Origin: Astragalus membranaceus
Lineage: Eukaryota; Streptophyta; Magnoliopsida; Fabales; Fabaceae
Assembly (NCBI GenBank): GCA_039519185.1
Contig: CM076846.1
Coordinates: 149,434,605-149,498,604, forward strand
DNA length: 64,000 nt
Direction: 5' to 3'
A program made the translations under genes and the position numbers. Below the pieces are notes generated by a model that saw only the letters and a list, made by a program, of their open reading frames with translations, searched no databases and was not told the origin of the DNA. Shown piece after piece: positions 8,186 to 19,663 of this stretch; the first letter of the stretch is position 1, and each line of letters opens with the position of its first letter.

Positions 8186-10858
8186 TGTAACACCCCGAAA
8201 TTAATTAAATAGTTATTTAGTATTTAGTTAATTAATTAAATAGGAGTTGGTGATAGAAATAATAATAATAATAATATTGGGTGGTTTTAATTATTTAGAG
8301 GGTGGTGATATTTAATTATTCAAATGGGCTTAAGTGGATGGAGGCCCGTGATCCAGGCCCAGGAGTTGACCTAGGCGCATGTGACTAGGGGTTGGGGGAG
8401 AGGCGTATCACTTGAGAAAAAGAGAGAAGGGGCGTGAGAAAGAAAAGAAAGAAAACGCAAAGGAGAGAAAGAAAGAGAAGAAAAATAGCGCAAGGGAGAG
8501 GGGAGGAGAAGAGAGAGGCGCAAATCCCAAGGAGGAGAAGAGGAGCTCAGTTGCTGTGGTTACTCGGTGTGCACGTGGAGGGGTCCCTGTCTTCGGTGAA
8601 ACTAAGGTAAGGGTGGGTCTTGCCTTATAATAGGGAGCATAATGGGATGTATGTAGGGGTTAGGTCCTATGTCCTGTTTATATTGATTTTTATGTTGTTT
8701 GTGATATATGAGTATGTTGTTGTCATTGTTGTTACCCGTTGTGATGATATGCGAATTGTTGCTCTGTAAGGTGAATTCCGAATAGCGTGCTAAGTGCTCG
8801 AATAAATGCATAATATGTAATTTGATGTTGGTGGTGTGATTGGTGCGTAATTGATAATTTGTGCTACTCAAAAGATTCGGTTGTTATGTTATAGGCGCAT
8901 AGGGCGCCATAGGAGCAGGTGTTGTTGTTGCTGGATTTGATGTTTTAAGTGTTGTAGGCGCATAAGGTGCCATGGTTGTGATTTTAGTGTTGCTGGAAAC
9001 GGTTGTTTGGGTGCGGAATTAGGCGCCCTTGAGTGGGGTGCCCTGCGCCAAGTTTTGACGTTGTTGGAATTTTGGCCACGGAAGTAGGCGCCCTTGTGCT
9101 AGGCGCCCCGTGCCAAATTATTGTGTTTTGGCTAAGTGTATTTTGTGTTGTGTTTGTGTGCCATGTGCTAAGTGTATTTTGTGTTGTGTTTGTGTGCCAA
9201 GTGCCAAGTCAGTGTGTGTTGGTGATGATTTGGTGTGGGTGTGTGCATAGGCGCCTAGGGCGCCATGATGATGGTGATGATGGTTGTCCATATGGTTTTG
9301 GTGATTTTCGAATAAAATTGACTTTTGGGTGAGTGAGGATTTTAGATGGTGGAAAAGAAATATAATTTTGATGTTTTAAAATTGAGAAAAAATTGATGTT
9401 TGGGCTGAATTTGTGTAAAAATCTGGTTCTGGCAGTGTTCTGGGCGCCAGGCGCCCTGTGCTGGGCGCCAAGGGCGCTGTGTGTGTGGCTGTGCAGTGTG
9501 GCGCGCGCCTGGGCGCTGGGCGCCTGCTGTGCGTGTGTGTGTTGCGCGCCTGGGCGCTGGGCGCCTGCTTGCGTGCGTGTGTGTGTGGCGCGCGCCTGGG
9601 CGCTGGGCGCCTGTTGTGCGCGCGGGCGTGCGTGTGTTGCGCGCTGGGCGCCAGTGCGCGTGTTGCCTGGGCGCTGGGCGCCTAAGGCGCCAGTTTTCAG
9701 CAGTGTTGCCTAATTTTTCCTAAATTTGTTTTTTAACGTAACTTTTGACTCGGGTGTCCGTTTTAGGTGGTTCAAAGTGCGTTACGACGCTCATTTAATT
9801 GTCTATCTGTTTGTCCAGGCCAAAACCAAAACTTAATATTTTTCCCCGGTCGTTTTCTGAAAGTCCCAAGTGACTGTGTACTAGTTGTTGTTTGGATTGG
9901 AAATCGCTACTGTTCCTTTTAAATAAAATGTTGGTGTTCTTCATGAGACTAAGGTACTGTTCCTTGTATTTTAAGTGGTGTTGTCACGGTGAAAGTAATG
10001 TGCTGTGTAACAGTGTGGTATGCAAATATATATATGGTGTATATTATTATTGGTGAATGGGGTCTGTGATCCTCTGTTAGGTGTTGGTGAATTAAACAAA
10101 CTGTTGGTGAATATGCTATGGCATACTTTTATTTGGTGATTCTGGTGTGTGATGCATTGTCATGGTGTCGCATAATCATATGCATGATTTTGGTGAATAG
10201 GCTTCGGCCTCGGGCTTCGGCCTCGGGCTTCGGCCTTATTATAAATTTTGGTGAATGCCCTCAAGGCTCATTTTTGGTGATGGATCCACATGCATATGCC
10301 CGTGGAGTTTGGGTTGCATCTCATACATCAAGCATACAGTTGGTGATTGTTTTGGTGATTACTTTTATTTGGTGATTGTTTGGTGAATATTTAGTTGGTG
10401 ATGAAGTGGTGATTAACTTCGGTTGACTGAACTGGTGATTAAAGTGAATATTGCTGTAATTGATGTAGTCCTGTATCTGTACATACTACTCCTTATGTAC
10501 TTTATTATAGGGTTTGAGACTCACCCCTTTTTGTTGATTTTTACTTTACAGGTAACCGTACTTGAAGGCTTTGACCTTCATTCCCTTGAGTTCGAGTCGC
10601 TCTGATACGTAGCACTTGGGGGGCGTCTTATTAGATAGTGATTTTGTCTTGTACGACTTGTTGGATTTTATTTTAACGTTGTAACTGTATTTTTGAGTAA
10701 TGGCCCGCCCATGATGCCACGTAATGATTTTAATTTAAGTTAAACAATTGACGTGTTTTTTTGAAGTAAATGTAGCATTCCGTTTCGAAAAGAAAAAAAA
10801 AATAATTTGTGCACTCTGATAATTGTTATAAATGAAAGGGGTAGAAACGGGTGTTACA
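8186..10858 (+). mobile_element. Solo Ty3/gypsy LTR
   Basis: It starts TGTAACACCCCGAAATTAAT and ends AGAAACGGGTGTTACA, with the 5-bp duplication cgtgg on both sides (8181-8185, 10859-10863). Start, end and internal landmarks (GGCGCC-rich block, gatacgtagcact near 10603) match, in the opposite orientation on this strand, the LTRs of the gypsy element at 19664-44784, so it is the same or a sister family. Only one LTR is present, the result of recombination between two LTRs. Short frames inside are compositional. Confidence 0.92.
9425..9705. repeat. GGCGCC-rich minisatellite in the solo LTR
   Basis: Three to four units of about 50 bp, each with cgcgcctgggcgctgggcgcc followed by a (gt)n stretch. 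The palindrome GGCGCC recurs many times. The equivalent block is at 20878-21460 in the gypsy 3' LTR and at 30614-30651 plus 43484-44080 in its 5' LTR. Confidence 0.8.
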
Positions 10859-11410
10859 CGTGGCATCCACCCATTGGTTGCTGACGTGGCACATGTCAGT
10901 GCCACGTGGCAGTGGTGACATAGGAGCTGACGTGGCATGTCAGTGCCACGTGTCACAGAGGCCCAATAATATGGTGACACGTGGCAGGGGGGTAACTGGA
11001 TAATGTTAATTTTACATTTTTTAACAGAAAACTTAACAGCATGGGGGTAACTGGATAACGTTACATTATGCAAGGTTTGTTTTAAATGTTTTTTTTTTGT
11101 AGGGGGGTAACTGGATAATGGGTATATTTGCAGGGGGGTAATAACTATTAAAACCTATATACAATGCTTGTTTGACATTATGATTTTGAGATTCTGATGT
11201 TGCCTTGTTGCTTTCATAATTGATATGTTGAAGTTTCTCTTGTATTTAACATTCTGATTTTGAGATTCTGATGTTTGACTATCATTCTGATTCTGATTCA
11301 TGTTTGAGATTCTGAGATTCTGATGTTTGAGATTCATATTTACAATTCTTGATGCTATATTGGTAGAAAGGCATAAGTGCTATGTTTGACTATCATTGTA
11401 GGAAAATTCG

Positions 11411-12420
11411 ATGTCGTTGCACGATCAAATCCTGGACTTTACACTACCGGAAAATGTTGAAGAGCCAGAGGTAGATACCACACCAGTTGTACATTACCGC
11501 CTCTTCCGAAACCTTCTAAGCGTAAGCCTCGATCTAATATGTGGGACCACTTTGATAAACAACCCGGTGATGAAATGTATGCTAAATGTCACTATTGCGG
11601 AGACTTAATAAAGTATAAGAGTGGAACAAGTTCAATGAGGAACCATTTGGCTAGATGCTAGAAGTCCCCTATAAATACATCAAACAAAAGGCAAAGGCAA
11701 GCAATGTCAAATGCTACCGAAGGACAAGTAGCATCTTCACCAAGCTACTCAAAATTTGACCAAGCGGCATGCCGACTTCAGCTTGCGAAGACAATTGTGA
11801 GTGCGGAGCTCCCATTTCGTTTTGTGGAGAATGAAGAATTTCAGAAGTTTTTGAACCTCATGCAACCCCGTTTTGACATCCCATCACGATCTACAGTGAG
11901 ACGTGATATCTGGAATCTTTACATGGAAGAGAAGGAGAAGTTGAAAGCAATTCTCTCAAAACATTGTGGAAGAGTTTGTCTTACCACTGACACATGGACC
12001 TCGGCTCAAAATCTCACTTACATGAGTTTGACTGCACATTATGTTGATTGTGAATGGAAGAGTGTTCGGCGACCATTGGCAATTCCCGTCTCAACAGTGG
12101 CATCCGAATGTGCATTCAGCACGGGAGGAAGAGTGCTCGACGACCATCATTGTTGCTTAAAGCACACAATGTTAGAAGGACTTGTTTGCTTGCAAGATTG
12201 GTTGAAAGGGCAACCACACTATCTATTTAATGATGAGGACCCTGAGGAGATCCTTAGATTTGATCAAGGTAAATTTATAACATTTTATTTATTTGGTCCA
12301 TATTTTTGTTTGTAGATGAAATAATTTTCGTTCTGCAGAAATATCCTCCCAAGATTGCGGTGTTAATTTGGATGACTGAGGAGTTTATTAGGCCTGCAGC
12401 CTGTTGCATGCAACTTTGAT
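11411..12420 (+). pseudogene. hAT transposase, internally deleted, with stops
   Basis: The ATG at 11411 opens a frame that shifts near 11495 into a BED zinc finger: MWDHF (about 11538), then CHYCGDL, then GTSSMRNHLARC ending at a TAG (11659-11661). After the stop the same frame runs on to 12315. It includes the conserved block CLTTDTWTS (about 11970-12002), and then jumps from YVDCEWK straight to LAIPVSTVASECAFSTGG (about 12075-12130), the C-terminal hAT dimerisation region. The catalytic middle (several hundred residues in intact members) is therefore deleted. A splice-donor-like AAG|GTAAAT is at about 12268. Full-length plant hAT transposases are 600-800 residues; this one cannot be active. 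Confidence 0.88.
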
Positions 12421-12808
12421 CACTTAATTAAGGCTTGGTCTCATCATGGTAAGATTTTAATTTGCTGTATTTGCTGTCAAATAAGTACCAAACTTGCCAT
12501 TCTCTATGATTGAACCATATTTTAGTTTGCTGTATTTTCCCTGTCAAATAAGCCTTCAAAGCTAGGTTATTTTTAATGGTTGCAGTTGGTTCTTTGGATC
12601 TTTGTGGTCATATTTTTGTTGCTGAATATCAATGGTTGATAAACTGCAGAAACAATTCAGCCAATAAACTGCAGAAACAGTTCAGCCAATATTTTTTTGT
12701 TGTTGAATATCAATGGTTGCTGAATATCAATGAACGACTTAGAGCATAAACTGAAATTCTGTGAAACAGTTCAGCCAATATCAGTAATTTTTTCTCTGAA
12801 TAACAATG

Positions 12809-13726
12809 CACTACAAAAAAAACATGAATTAGCGACGGATTTTAGCGACGGATTGGAAATCCGTCGCTAAAACCAAAATTAGCGACGGAAATGCACAAAA
12901 TTAGCGACGGATTGAAAACAAGGTATTTAGCGACGGAAATTGGCTAAATTAGCGATGGATTTAACATGGCGCGAAAATTGAAAAAAAAACATTGAATTAG
13001 CGACAGAAATCCATCGCTAAATCCGTCGCTAATCTTTGGAAAATTGTGCCACTGACCGTTGCAGTTGATTTGACACGTGACCAGAGTTAGCGAAGGAAAT
13101 CCGTCGCTAAATCCGTCGCTAACTGTTAATTTTTTTTTATAAACCCAAATTCTTTCTTTCCTCTTTCATTTCTTCCTCTTCCTCTTCCTCTTTCATTTCT
13201 TCCTCTTCTCCGTTTTTTTCCTCTTCCTCTTTCATTTCTTCCTCTTCCTCTTTCATTTCTTCTTACCACCACCACCATCATCTTCTCCCTTCAACACCAC
13301 ACCACCACCACCACCACCACACCATCCTCTTTCATTTCTTTCTCTTCCTCTTTCATTTCTTTTCCTTCTCCATTTTCCTCTTCCTCTTTCATTTCTTCTT
13401 ACCACCACCATCATCATCTTTTCCCTTCAACACCACACCACCACCACCACCACCACCACACCATCCTCTTTCATTTCTTCCTCTTCCTCTTTCATTTCTT
13501 TTCCTTCTCCATTTTCCTCTTCCTCTTTCATTTCTTCTTACCACCACCGTCATCATCTTCTCCCTTCAACACCACACCACCACCATCACCACCACACCAT
13601 CCTCTTTCATTTCTTTTCCTTCTCCATTTTCCTCTTCCTCTTTCATTTTTTCTTACCACCACCACCACCATTATCTTCTCCCTTCAACACCACACCATTG
13701 TTTTCTTCCCTTATCTCCCCAACCCC

Positions 13727-13775
<49 letters not shown>

Positions 13776-14078
13776 AGAATAGCTTTTTTTTTTAAAAAAA
13801 TGAGGTTAGCGACGGATTTTAGCGACGGAAATCTGTCGCTAACTTTGGTCAGTGTCAGTGTCAAATCAACTGCAACGGTCAGTGGCACAGTGTTTTTAGC
13901 GACGGATTTTAGCGACGGATTTTCCGTCGCTAATTTTAGCGACGGATTTTATTCCCTCGCTAACCATTAGCGACGGAATTGGTCCGTCGCTAATTCTGTC
14001 GCTAACAGTCATTAGCGAGGGAAAAACAGGCATTTGCGAGGGAAAAATCCGTCGCTAATACGCTGTTTTTTTGTAGTG
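12809..14078. mobile_element. Non-autonomous CACTA element (1.27 kb), TTAGCGACGG family
   Basis: The ends are CACTACAAAAAAAACATG and, inverted, CACTACAAAAAAACAGCG, flanked by the 3-bp duplication atg (12806-12808, 14079-14081). Both ends carry many direct and inverted copies of the subterminal motif TTAGCGACGGA. The interior is a CT/ACC-rich minisatellite with no coding sequence, so it depends on a transposase made elsewhere. Confidence 0.93.
13147..13695. repeat. Minisatellite within the CACTA element
   Basis: Four to five higher-order units of roughly 110-130 bp combine cctctttcatttcttcctctt stretches, a (acc)n run and cttctcccttcaacacc. A (ct)n run follows at about 13733-13770. The frame over this region is a low-complexity artefact. 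Confidence 0.8.
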
Positions 14079-15075
14079 ATGGTTGCTGAATATCAAGGTA
14101 TTAATTTTTTCTCAGACCAATATATGTGTTTGCAAGATGCAGAATGTATATTATTAGCTGCTAAGATAGCATATTCACTTGTTTATTATGCTATGAGTTT
14201 GTAAGATGCAGAATGTGTTTGTAGGATGTGTTTGTAAGATGCAGAATATGTATTATGCTATGAGTGCTAAGATAGCATATTCACTTGTTTATTATTAGCT
14301 GAACAAAATAAGTAATTGTTTGGATAGATTTTCCCCTCACAGACTTCAGTTATTTTGAACAAAAGGAAATTACAAAATACAACAATCCTATTCTGTTACT
14401 TGGGCATTTTTCAGAATGTAACTCTTCAGTCCTTTCTTAACAGTGTTTGCTTTCATGTTTAATATCAGGTTTGGGCATTTTCCAAAGACTTCTTTATCAA
14501 CTGAAGCAATCTTGAAGAGTGACTTCTTTATCAACTGATGCAATCTTGAAGCTTCACACGACAGATCACAGGCCAACCATCTATTATAAGAGTATATTAG
14601 TATGTATTATAAGAGTATGTTATAACTGATGCAATCTTGAAGCTTCTTTATCAACTTAATGCAGAAGAAAATTCAGCATGTATTATAAGAGTATGTTATA
14701 TTAATATATTTCATGCAAATCCAGATTGTATATTAGTATTTAAAGTTATAATCATAAAGGTCTTGAATACTATATAAGGTCTTGAATACTATTAATATCA
14801 TGCAAAAGACTATTATTATTTTAAAAAAAACTGTTTGGGTAGTTTGGGTTAACAGTTCGGGCTTAACAGTTTGGGCAGTGTGGGCTTAACAGTTCAAAAA
14901 AAAAAGTTCAGAATTTAAACAGTTCTGTTCGAACTCGAACTTTCGAACTGAACTATTACGACAGTTCAGTTCAGTTCGGAGAACCGTTAACACAGTTCAG
15001 TTCAGTTCGGTTGAACTGTTTAAATAGTTCAGTTCGGTGCAGTTATGCTTGTGAACTGAACTATGAACAGCCCTA

Positions 15076-17377
15076 TTCATTAGGATACTTGCGTATACAA
15101 TCTATCAAAATCTGAATTATTATAAATAGAGTAATCTTATTTAGTCAAAATGTTGTAGCAAAAAATAGTCAAAAACCAAGTTACAACACCAGTTAACCAA
15201 GTTTTATAAGCCATTAACCAACCTGCTTTTTCAGTTTTCTAGGCCATTGACTAAAATGGCCTATATGAGTAGGAAAGTGTTTCTGACTTATATGAGTAGG
15301 CTTACTGTTGCTTATCAGGGTGTGATTTCAACTAAGGCCATGGATATAAGCATCCTCGATTCATCAAATGGAACTTCCTTGATGTTCTATCAAGATTGGT
15401 TAATACTTTCCATCAGGGTTTCAAAATGCAGTCCGCAATGACATGTTGTGGCAGCTCCCGCATTGGCATCACACCGCAATTGCGAAGTGATCTTAATTCA
15501 CATGCAACGATCGGCAACAGGCCGCATCTCCCTTATACTTTTTATCTTTGAAAATAAGGAAAATCAGAGGGAGAGAAAGGAAGCTTTGGTCTCTCTTCCT
15601 TCCGGCACAATGTTAGCCTGCACTTCTTCCTTCCTAAGAGAGAAAGAGTGTGCTTCCCCATTTTACCCTAATTGTGTTGGATTTTGCTATTGGGCTCGGG
15701 TTTGGTCCGTTTCATGGACCTTTCGTTGCTTTGTTTTTTGCAATTTTAACCCTAGTCCTATTTGAAATATGTGCTATTTGAACCGACATTCATATTCATA
15801 TGATACTTTATTAATTTGAAATTCAATCAAAAATGCACATAACTATGTGTTTTTATTACTTAATTAGTTATGTATAAAAATTGAATAAACATATTTTCAT
15901 TACTTAACTAGTTAGATATTTAGTCGATAAATAACTTTAATCATCAAATTTTTATTATTTGAGATGAATAAAACAATGACTTAATTATAAAGAAAAGAAA
16001 TCTAAAGAAATATAATAATTAGACTTCTTTTAACATTTGGTGCAGATTTGAAATTTATTCACACCGTATCGACCGCAATACACATCACAGAAATTGCAAC
16101 AACCGCAACCACCACAATTTGAAACAATGCTTCCCACTGGAAGATAAACCTTTAAGATACCCACTGATAGTCTAAACAACTTGTCTCATGACTTCATAAT
16201 CTTCTTGTCCTTATGTGGGAGTGCAACACCTAATTGGAGATGTGAAGGATACAACCATCAACACCCTTGAAACAGAGGTACGTTTTGTTCATACTTCATA
16301 TTATATATTGATTCCTCCCTATGCTTCATATTATAATCTTCATATTACATTATTCTATGAAATTGTTCGAAGATTTTTGAATCTGGTATAAGGGTTAAGT
16401 AGTATGGTTTACTTTTTTAATCACTGTACTGATGATTATAATATGCTTAATTGGTCTGATTTGATTAATTTTAGGGTTGTTATGTTTATTTATGTATGGT
16501 TGGTGTATACTTGGTTCATGTTTTTGGCATTGGATTTCTGGGGGTGTCACTTATAATCCGGCATTGCAGTTTATGTTCTAGTATATATTATGCGGTTTCC
16601 TGCGAAATTTCCGGTGGAAATTTCTGCAGAACTACCTGCAAACATTTCCCATGGATTTGAAAATTCGCAAAAAATAATTACCACGAACGTATTACCTGCA
16701 AACAAGAATCCGCGGGAATTTCCACAAGAAATTCTCAAAATTTTAGTAGTGAATAATTATTCTCTCAGATGGTTTAAGATGTTAATCTCTTACTTCTGAT
16801 CAAAAAAAAGATGTTAATCTCTTACATTTTGCGTAATTACGGTGGAAGTGGTTTGATTTTTTTCTCTAAAACCACATTTTTGCGGTAATAAAAAATGTCA
16901 CTATAATTGTCGCTAAACATTTTATGTTTTAGCGGCAACAAAATGACCCTTTACCAGGGCTTTAGCAACAAAATTGCCACTATAATTATCGCAAAACATG
17001 TTATGTTTTAGCGGCACTGGATTCCGCGATCATTTATTAATTAATTGCCACTAAAAGAATGAGGATAGAAGAGACTCCAAGAGGGACTAGATCAATACCC
17101 TTGGCAAGAAAATAAAATAAAATCAAAGCAATAATAGGGAGCCTCAGCTAACTTGTTAGGGAAAAAGACCCCTAAAACAAACCATCCTAAAGAATTTAAG
17201 GACAAATATTCATAAGCTAGATCAAAAAGAGACTGAATTTGTCATAGAACGAGTATTATAGCCTACAATTTTTTAGACCAATTTATTTTTTGTCGAAATT
17301 TCATCTTTTGGGTCTTTGGACTTAACTAGTTTGAAATTATCATCCCGCACAGTTAATATTCTCATGTCAGATGCTAC
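15076..17377. other. Spacer with MITE-like fragments, no gene recognised
   Basis: AT-rich DNA. Two hints only: 16741-16751 reads ttttagtagtg, a possible inverted CACTA end following gaaatttcc-type repeats (about 16590-16740). At 16850-17055 the motif tttagcggca recurs in both orientations like a decayed subterminal array. Neither has a matching partner end or target duplication. Frames at 15247-15765 show no family character. Confidence 0.4.
17283..17377. repeat. Flank duplicated on the other side of the small LTR element
   Basis: About 95 bp ending ctcatgtcagatgctac. A diverged copy starts right after the right LTR (19446-19542). A shorter third copy (gtcaatattctcatgtcag...) is at about 19621-19663. 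Confidence 0.8.
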
Positions 17378-19445
17378 TGTTAAAATATAGATAGTAAGCC
17401 CATTAGTTTATTAGTAAGGCCCATTAGATAGTGGGTCCATTACATAGTAAGGTCCATTAGTTGGTTAGTATATAAGGTAGATGGTAGAGTCATGTGTGAC
17501 CTAACCTTCTTCCCATTTTGTAATATTTCACCACTTTCAATATAATGGACATTTAGGGTTTTCTCCCCTTTTCATCTATGGATGCCATGATTTTTAAGAT
17601 GGTATCAGAGCAAACATGGTATCCTCCATGAATTTCGTTGTATTTAGGTCACCTTTTTTTATTTGTTTTATTAATTTTCTTTTCCTTTTTTGTTTGCGTC
17701 ATTTTCATCTGTGTTCTGCCAATTCTTCACAATTCCCCCAATTCCATATTCGCTGAATCTATCACTTTTATAGTTTCTTAGTTTCCCAAACAAATTACTC
17801 CTACCCTTCGTGATCCCTCTTCCTTCGAAGAACCTCCGCTGTACAACACCTAGAGTCAAACTCATGTGTATCTACGATGGTCGCGTTTCTGATTTCTTCA
17901 TTTGGGAATCTGTTTGCCCCAATCATCTTCTACATTTTCCTTTGGATCCGATCCATCTTCTCAAAGTTCTGGGTTCATTTTTGTTGTTGTTGTTTTCTGA
18001 TTCTCAAAGGTTGTAGGCGACGTTCATTTTCGCCTTATTTCATGATTTGATCTGTTTCGTTCTTCGATCTGATCTGTGTGTGGTGATTTCGCCTCAGATC
18101 GCGTCGTTTTTCTTCTGGGTGATTTCGCGTCGTTCGTTTTCGCTTCAGTTCGCGTCGTTTTTTTTGAGGTGTTGTGGGTTCTGTTTCTTGAAGTAGATCT
18201 CTCTATTTGGCGTTTGAGATCGGCGATGGCTCCATTTCGTCATGGCCGTTCTGGTTCTGCTGTTGTTGGTTTTTTCTTGGTGTTGGTGATGACGTGGCTT
18301 GAAACGGTTCGGCTCGATGAAATAGATTGATTATCGATTGAAAATCGAAAACCAGAAACTGATTCGGTTGGTAGATTCACATGTGCAGGTGAAGCTGAAC
18401 GATGATGGCTTTGTGAGTAAGTTTGAGATTGGTTGAAGAAAAGCGGAAGATGGTGATGAATAGGTAGAGGTTGTTGAAGAAGCGACGTTTGGTGTTGGTT
18501 ATGTAGCTATTTGGGTGCTGCCAGTTGTTTGTGCAAGTTCACTGAGAATTCGGATAATGCTTGGTCTGTTTCGGCTCGTAGTGGTGTCACCACATTGTTG
18601 AAGATTTGTTCTTTCGATTGCTGATTGTTGGTCAAGAATGTTGTATTGATGATTGGGATACATTGAGGAATCACAATAGAGATTATTTGGTTAGGTGATT
18701 TCATGGGTTTGGCATGTTGAACTGAGTTGATACTGGTGGTTTCATGGTTTATCAATTGGCTTGTTTTTAGCTTCTGTTTATGGTGGTTAAGCATGATGCT
18801 TCTGCTATAAATGGTTAAGCATTAAATTGTTGTGCTTCTGCCAAGTGGTTAAACTTTGAGGTATAGTTTCTGCTTGGTGGTTAAGCCGTTGGCCTTATGG
18901 CCTTGTTGATATTTGCTTCTGCCCTATGTTGGTTAAGCGTTTTTAGCTTCCTCCGAGTGGTTAAACCTTGAGTTGTGGTTTCTGCTCGAGGGTTAAGCAT
19001 TGGTTGTCTTCTTTGGTGTTTGGATGGTTATGCACAAGAGCGGGGTTTGTTGATCTTTTTGGAGTGAATGTTGTGGAGACGCTGGAAGAAGCTTGAAGGG
19101 GTCGAATAGCTGGTCGAAGACTTCTAGGAGCTATGCACCTCAACTGCTACCAATTTGGATTGTTCTTTTTATAAGTACTTTTGTATTGCTTATCCCAAGC
19201 CGGAAGTGTTGTGGACACCGTCCAGCTTGAGGGAGGCTATTAAAATATAGATAGTAAGCCCATTAGTTTATTAGTAAGGCCCATTAGATAGTGGGTCCAT
19301 TACATAGTAAGGTCCATTAGTTGGTTAGTATATAAGGTAGATGGTAGAGTCATGCGTGACCTAACTTTCTTCCCATTTTGTAATATTTCACCACTTTCAT
19401 TACAATAGACATTTAGGGTTTTCTCCTAATCTTCTATGGATGCCA
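17378..19445 (+). mobile_element. Small non-autonomous LTR retrotransposon (copia-like)
   Basis: Two near-identical ~209-bp LTRs (17378-17587 and 19238-19445) enclose 1.65 kb. The left LTR starts TGTTAAAATATAG; the right has lost the G (TATTAAAATATAG). A primer-binding site TGGTATCAGAGC at 17600-17611 is complementary to the 3' end of initiator-methionine tRNA. The purine tract ttgagggaggc lies just before the right LTR. No gag or pol is encoded; the interior has repeated gtggttaagc motifs (about 18780-19000). TRIM-like or a deletion derivative of a copia element. The usual 5-bp duplication is absent (see flanking repeat). Confidence 0.85.
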
Positions 19446-19542
19446 TTTATTTTTTTGTCGAAATTTCATCTTTTGGGTCTTTGGACACAACTAGTTTGAA
19501 ATTATCATCCCACACAATTAATATTCTCATGTCAGATGCTAC
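19446..19542. repeat. Second copy of the 95-bp flank
   Basis: Matches 17283-17377 with a few substitutions and ends at the same gctac. It then continues into cactaggttagaagtaa, which itself recurs about 100 bp later just before the gypsy LTR. Confidence 0.8.
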
Positions 19543-19663
19543 CACTAGGTTAGAAGTAACATCATACTTTGAGCCATTTAGCGAATCTAGCTTGGTAATG
19601 AGAGGCTGAGTGGAGAAAGAGTCAATATTCTCATGTCAGATGCTACCACTAGGTTAGAAGTAA

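Larger units (their letters stand above)
7018..11155. mobile_element. Non-autonomous Mutator-like element (MULE) inside the hAT
   Basis: The 9-bp direct duplication tatatacaa flanks it (7009-7017 and 11156-11164). The termini are long inverted repeats starting GGTTTAAATAGTTATTAC and GGTTTTAATAGTTATTAC. They extend about 330 bp with high similarity and further, more loosely, over a tRNA-like segment. A solo LTR sits in the right repeat; without it and one 5-bp duplication the element is about 1.46 kb. No transposase is encoded. A 9-bp duplication and long TIRs are diagnostic of Mutator. Confidence 0.92.
6268..15075 (+). mobile_element. Defective hAT transposon hosting nested insertions
   Basis: The left end reads TAGGGTTGTTCAAATGAACTG and the right end, inverted, TAGGGCTGTTCATAGTTCAG. 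Flanks are ttcatttag and ttcattagg, an imperfect 8-bp duplication with one indel. Subterminal arrays of GAACTGAACTG lie at both ends. A BED-finger plus hAT transposase remnant is in plus orientation at 11411-12420. Without the nested Mutator-like element (with its solo LTR) and the CACTA-type insert, the element is about 3.4 kb. The internally deleted, stop-bearing transposase makes it non-autonomous. Confidence 0.85.

Noticed and set aside
9393..9723. Overlapping Ala/Cys/Val/Arg-rich frames of 75-106 codons
   Set aside because: They arise from the GGCGCC/(gt)n minisatellite of a solo LTR; all three frames are open for compositional reasons.
16590..16751. Complete CACTA MITE ending at 16751
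   Set aside because: Only one CACTACTAAAA-like end is visible; no partner end or target duplication.
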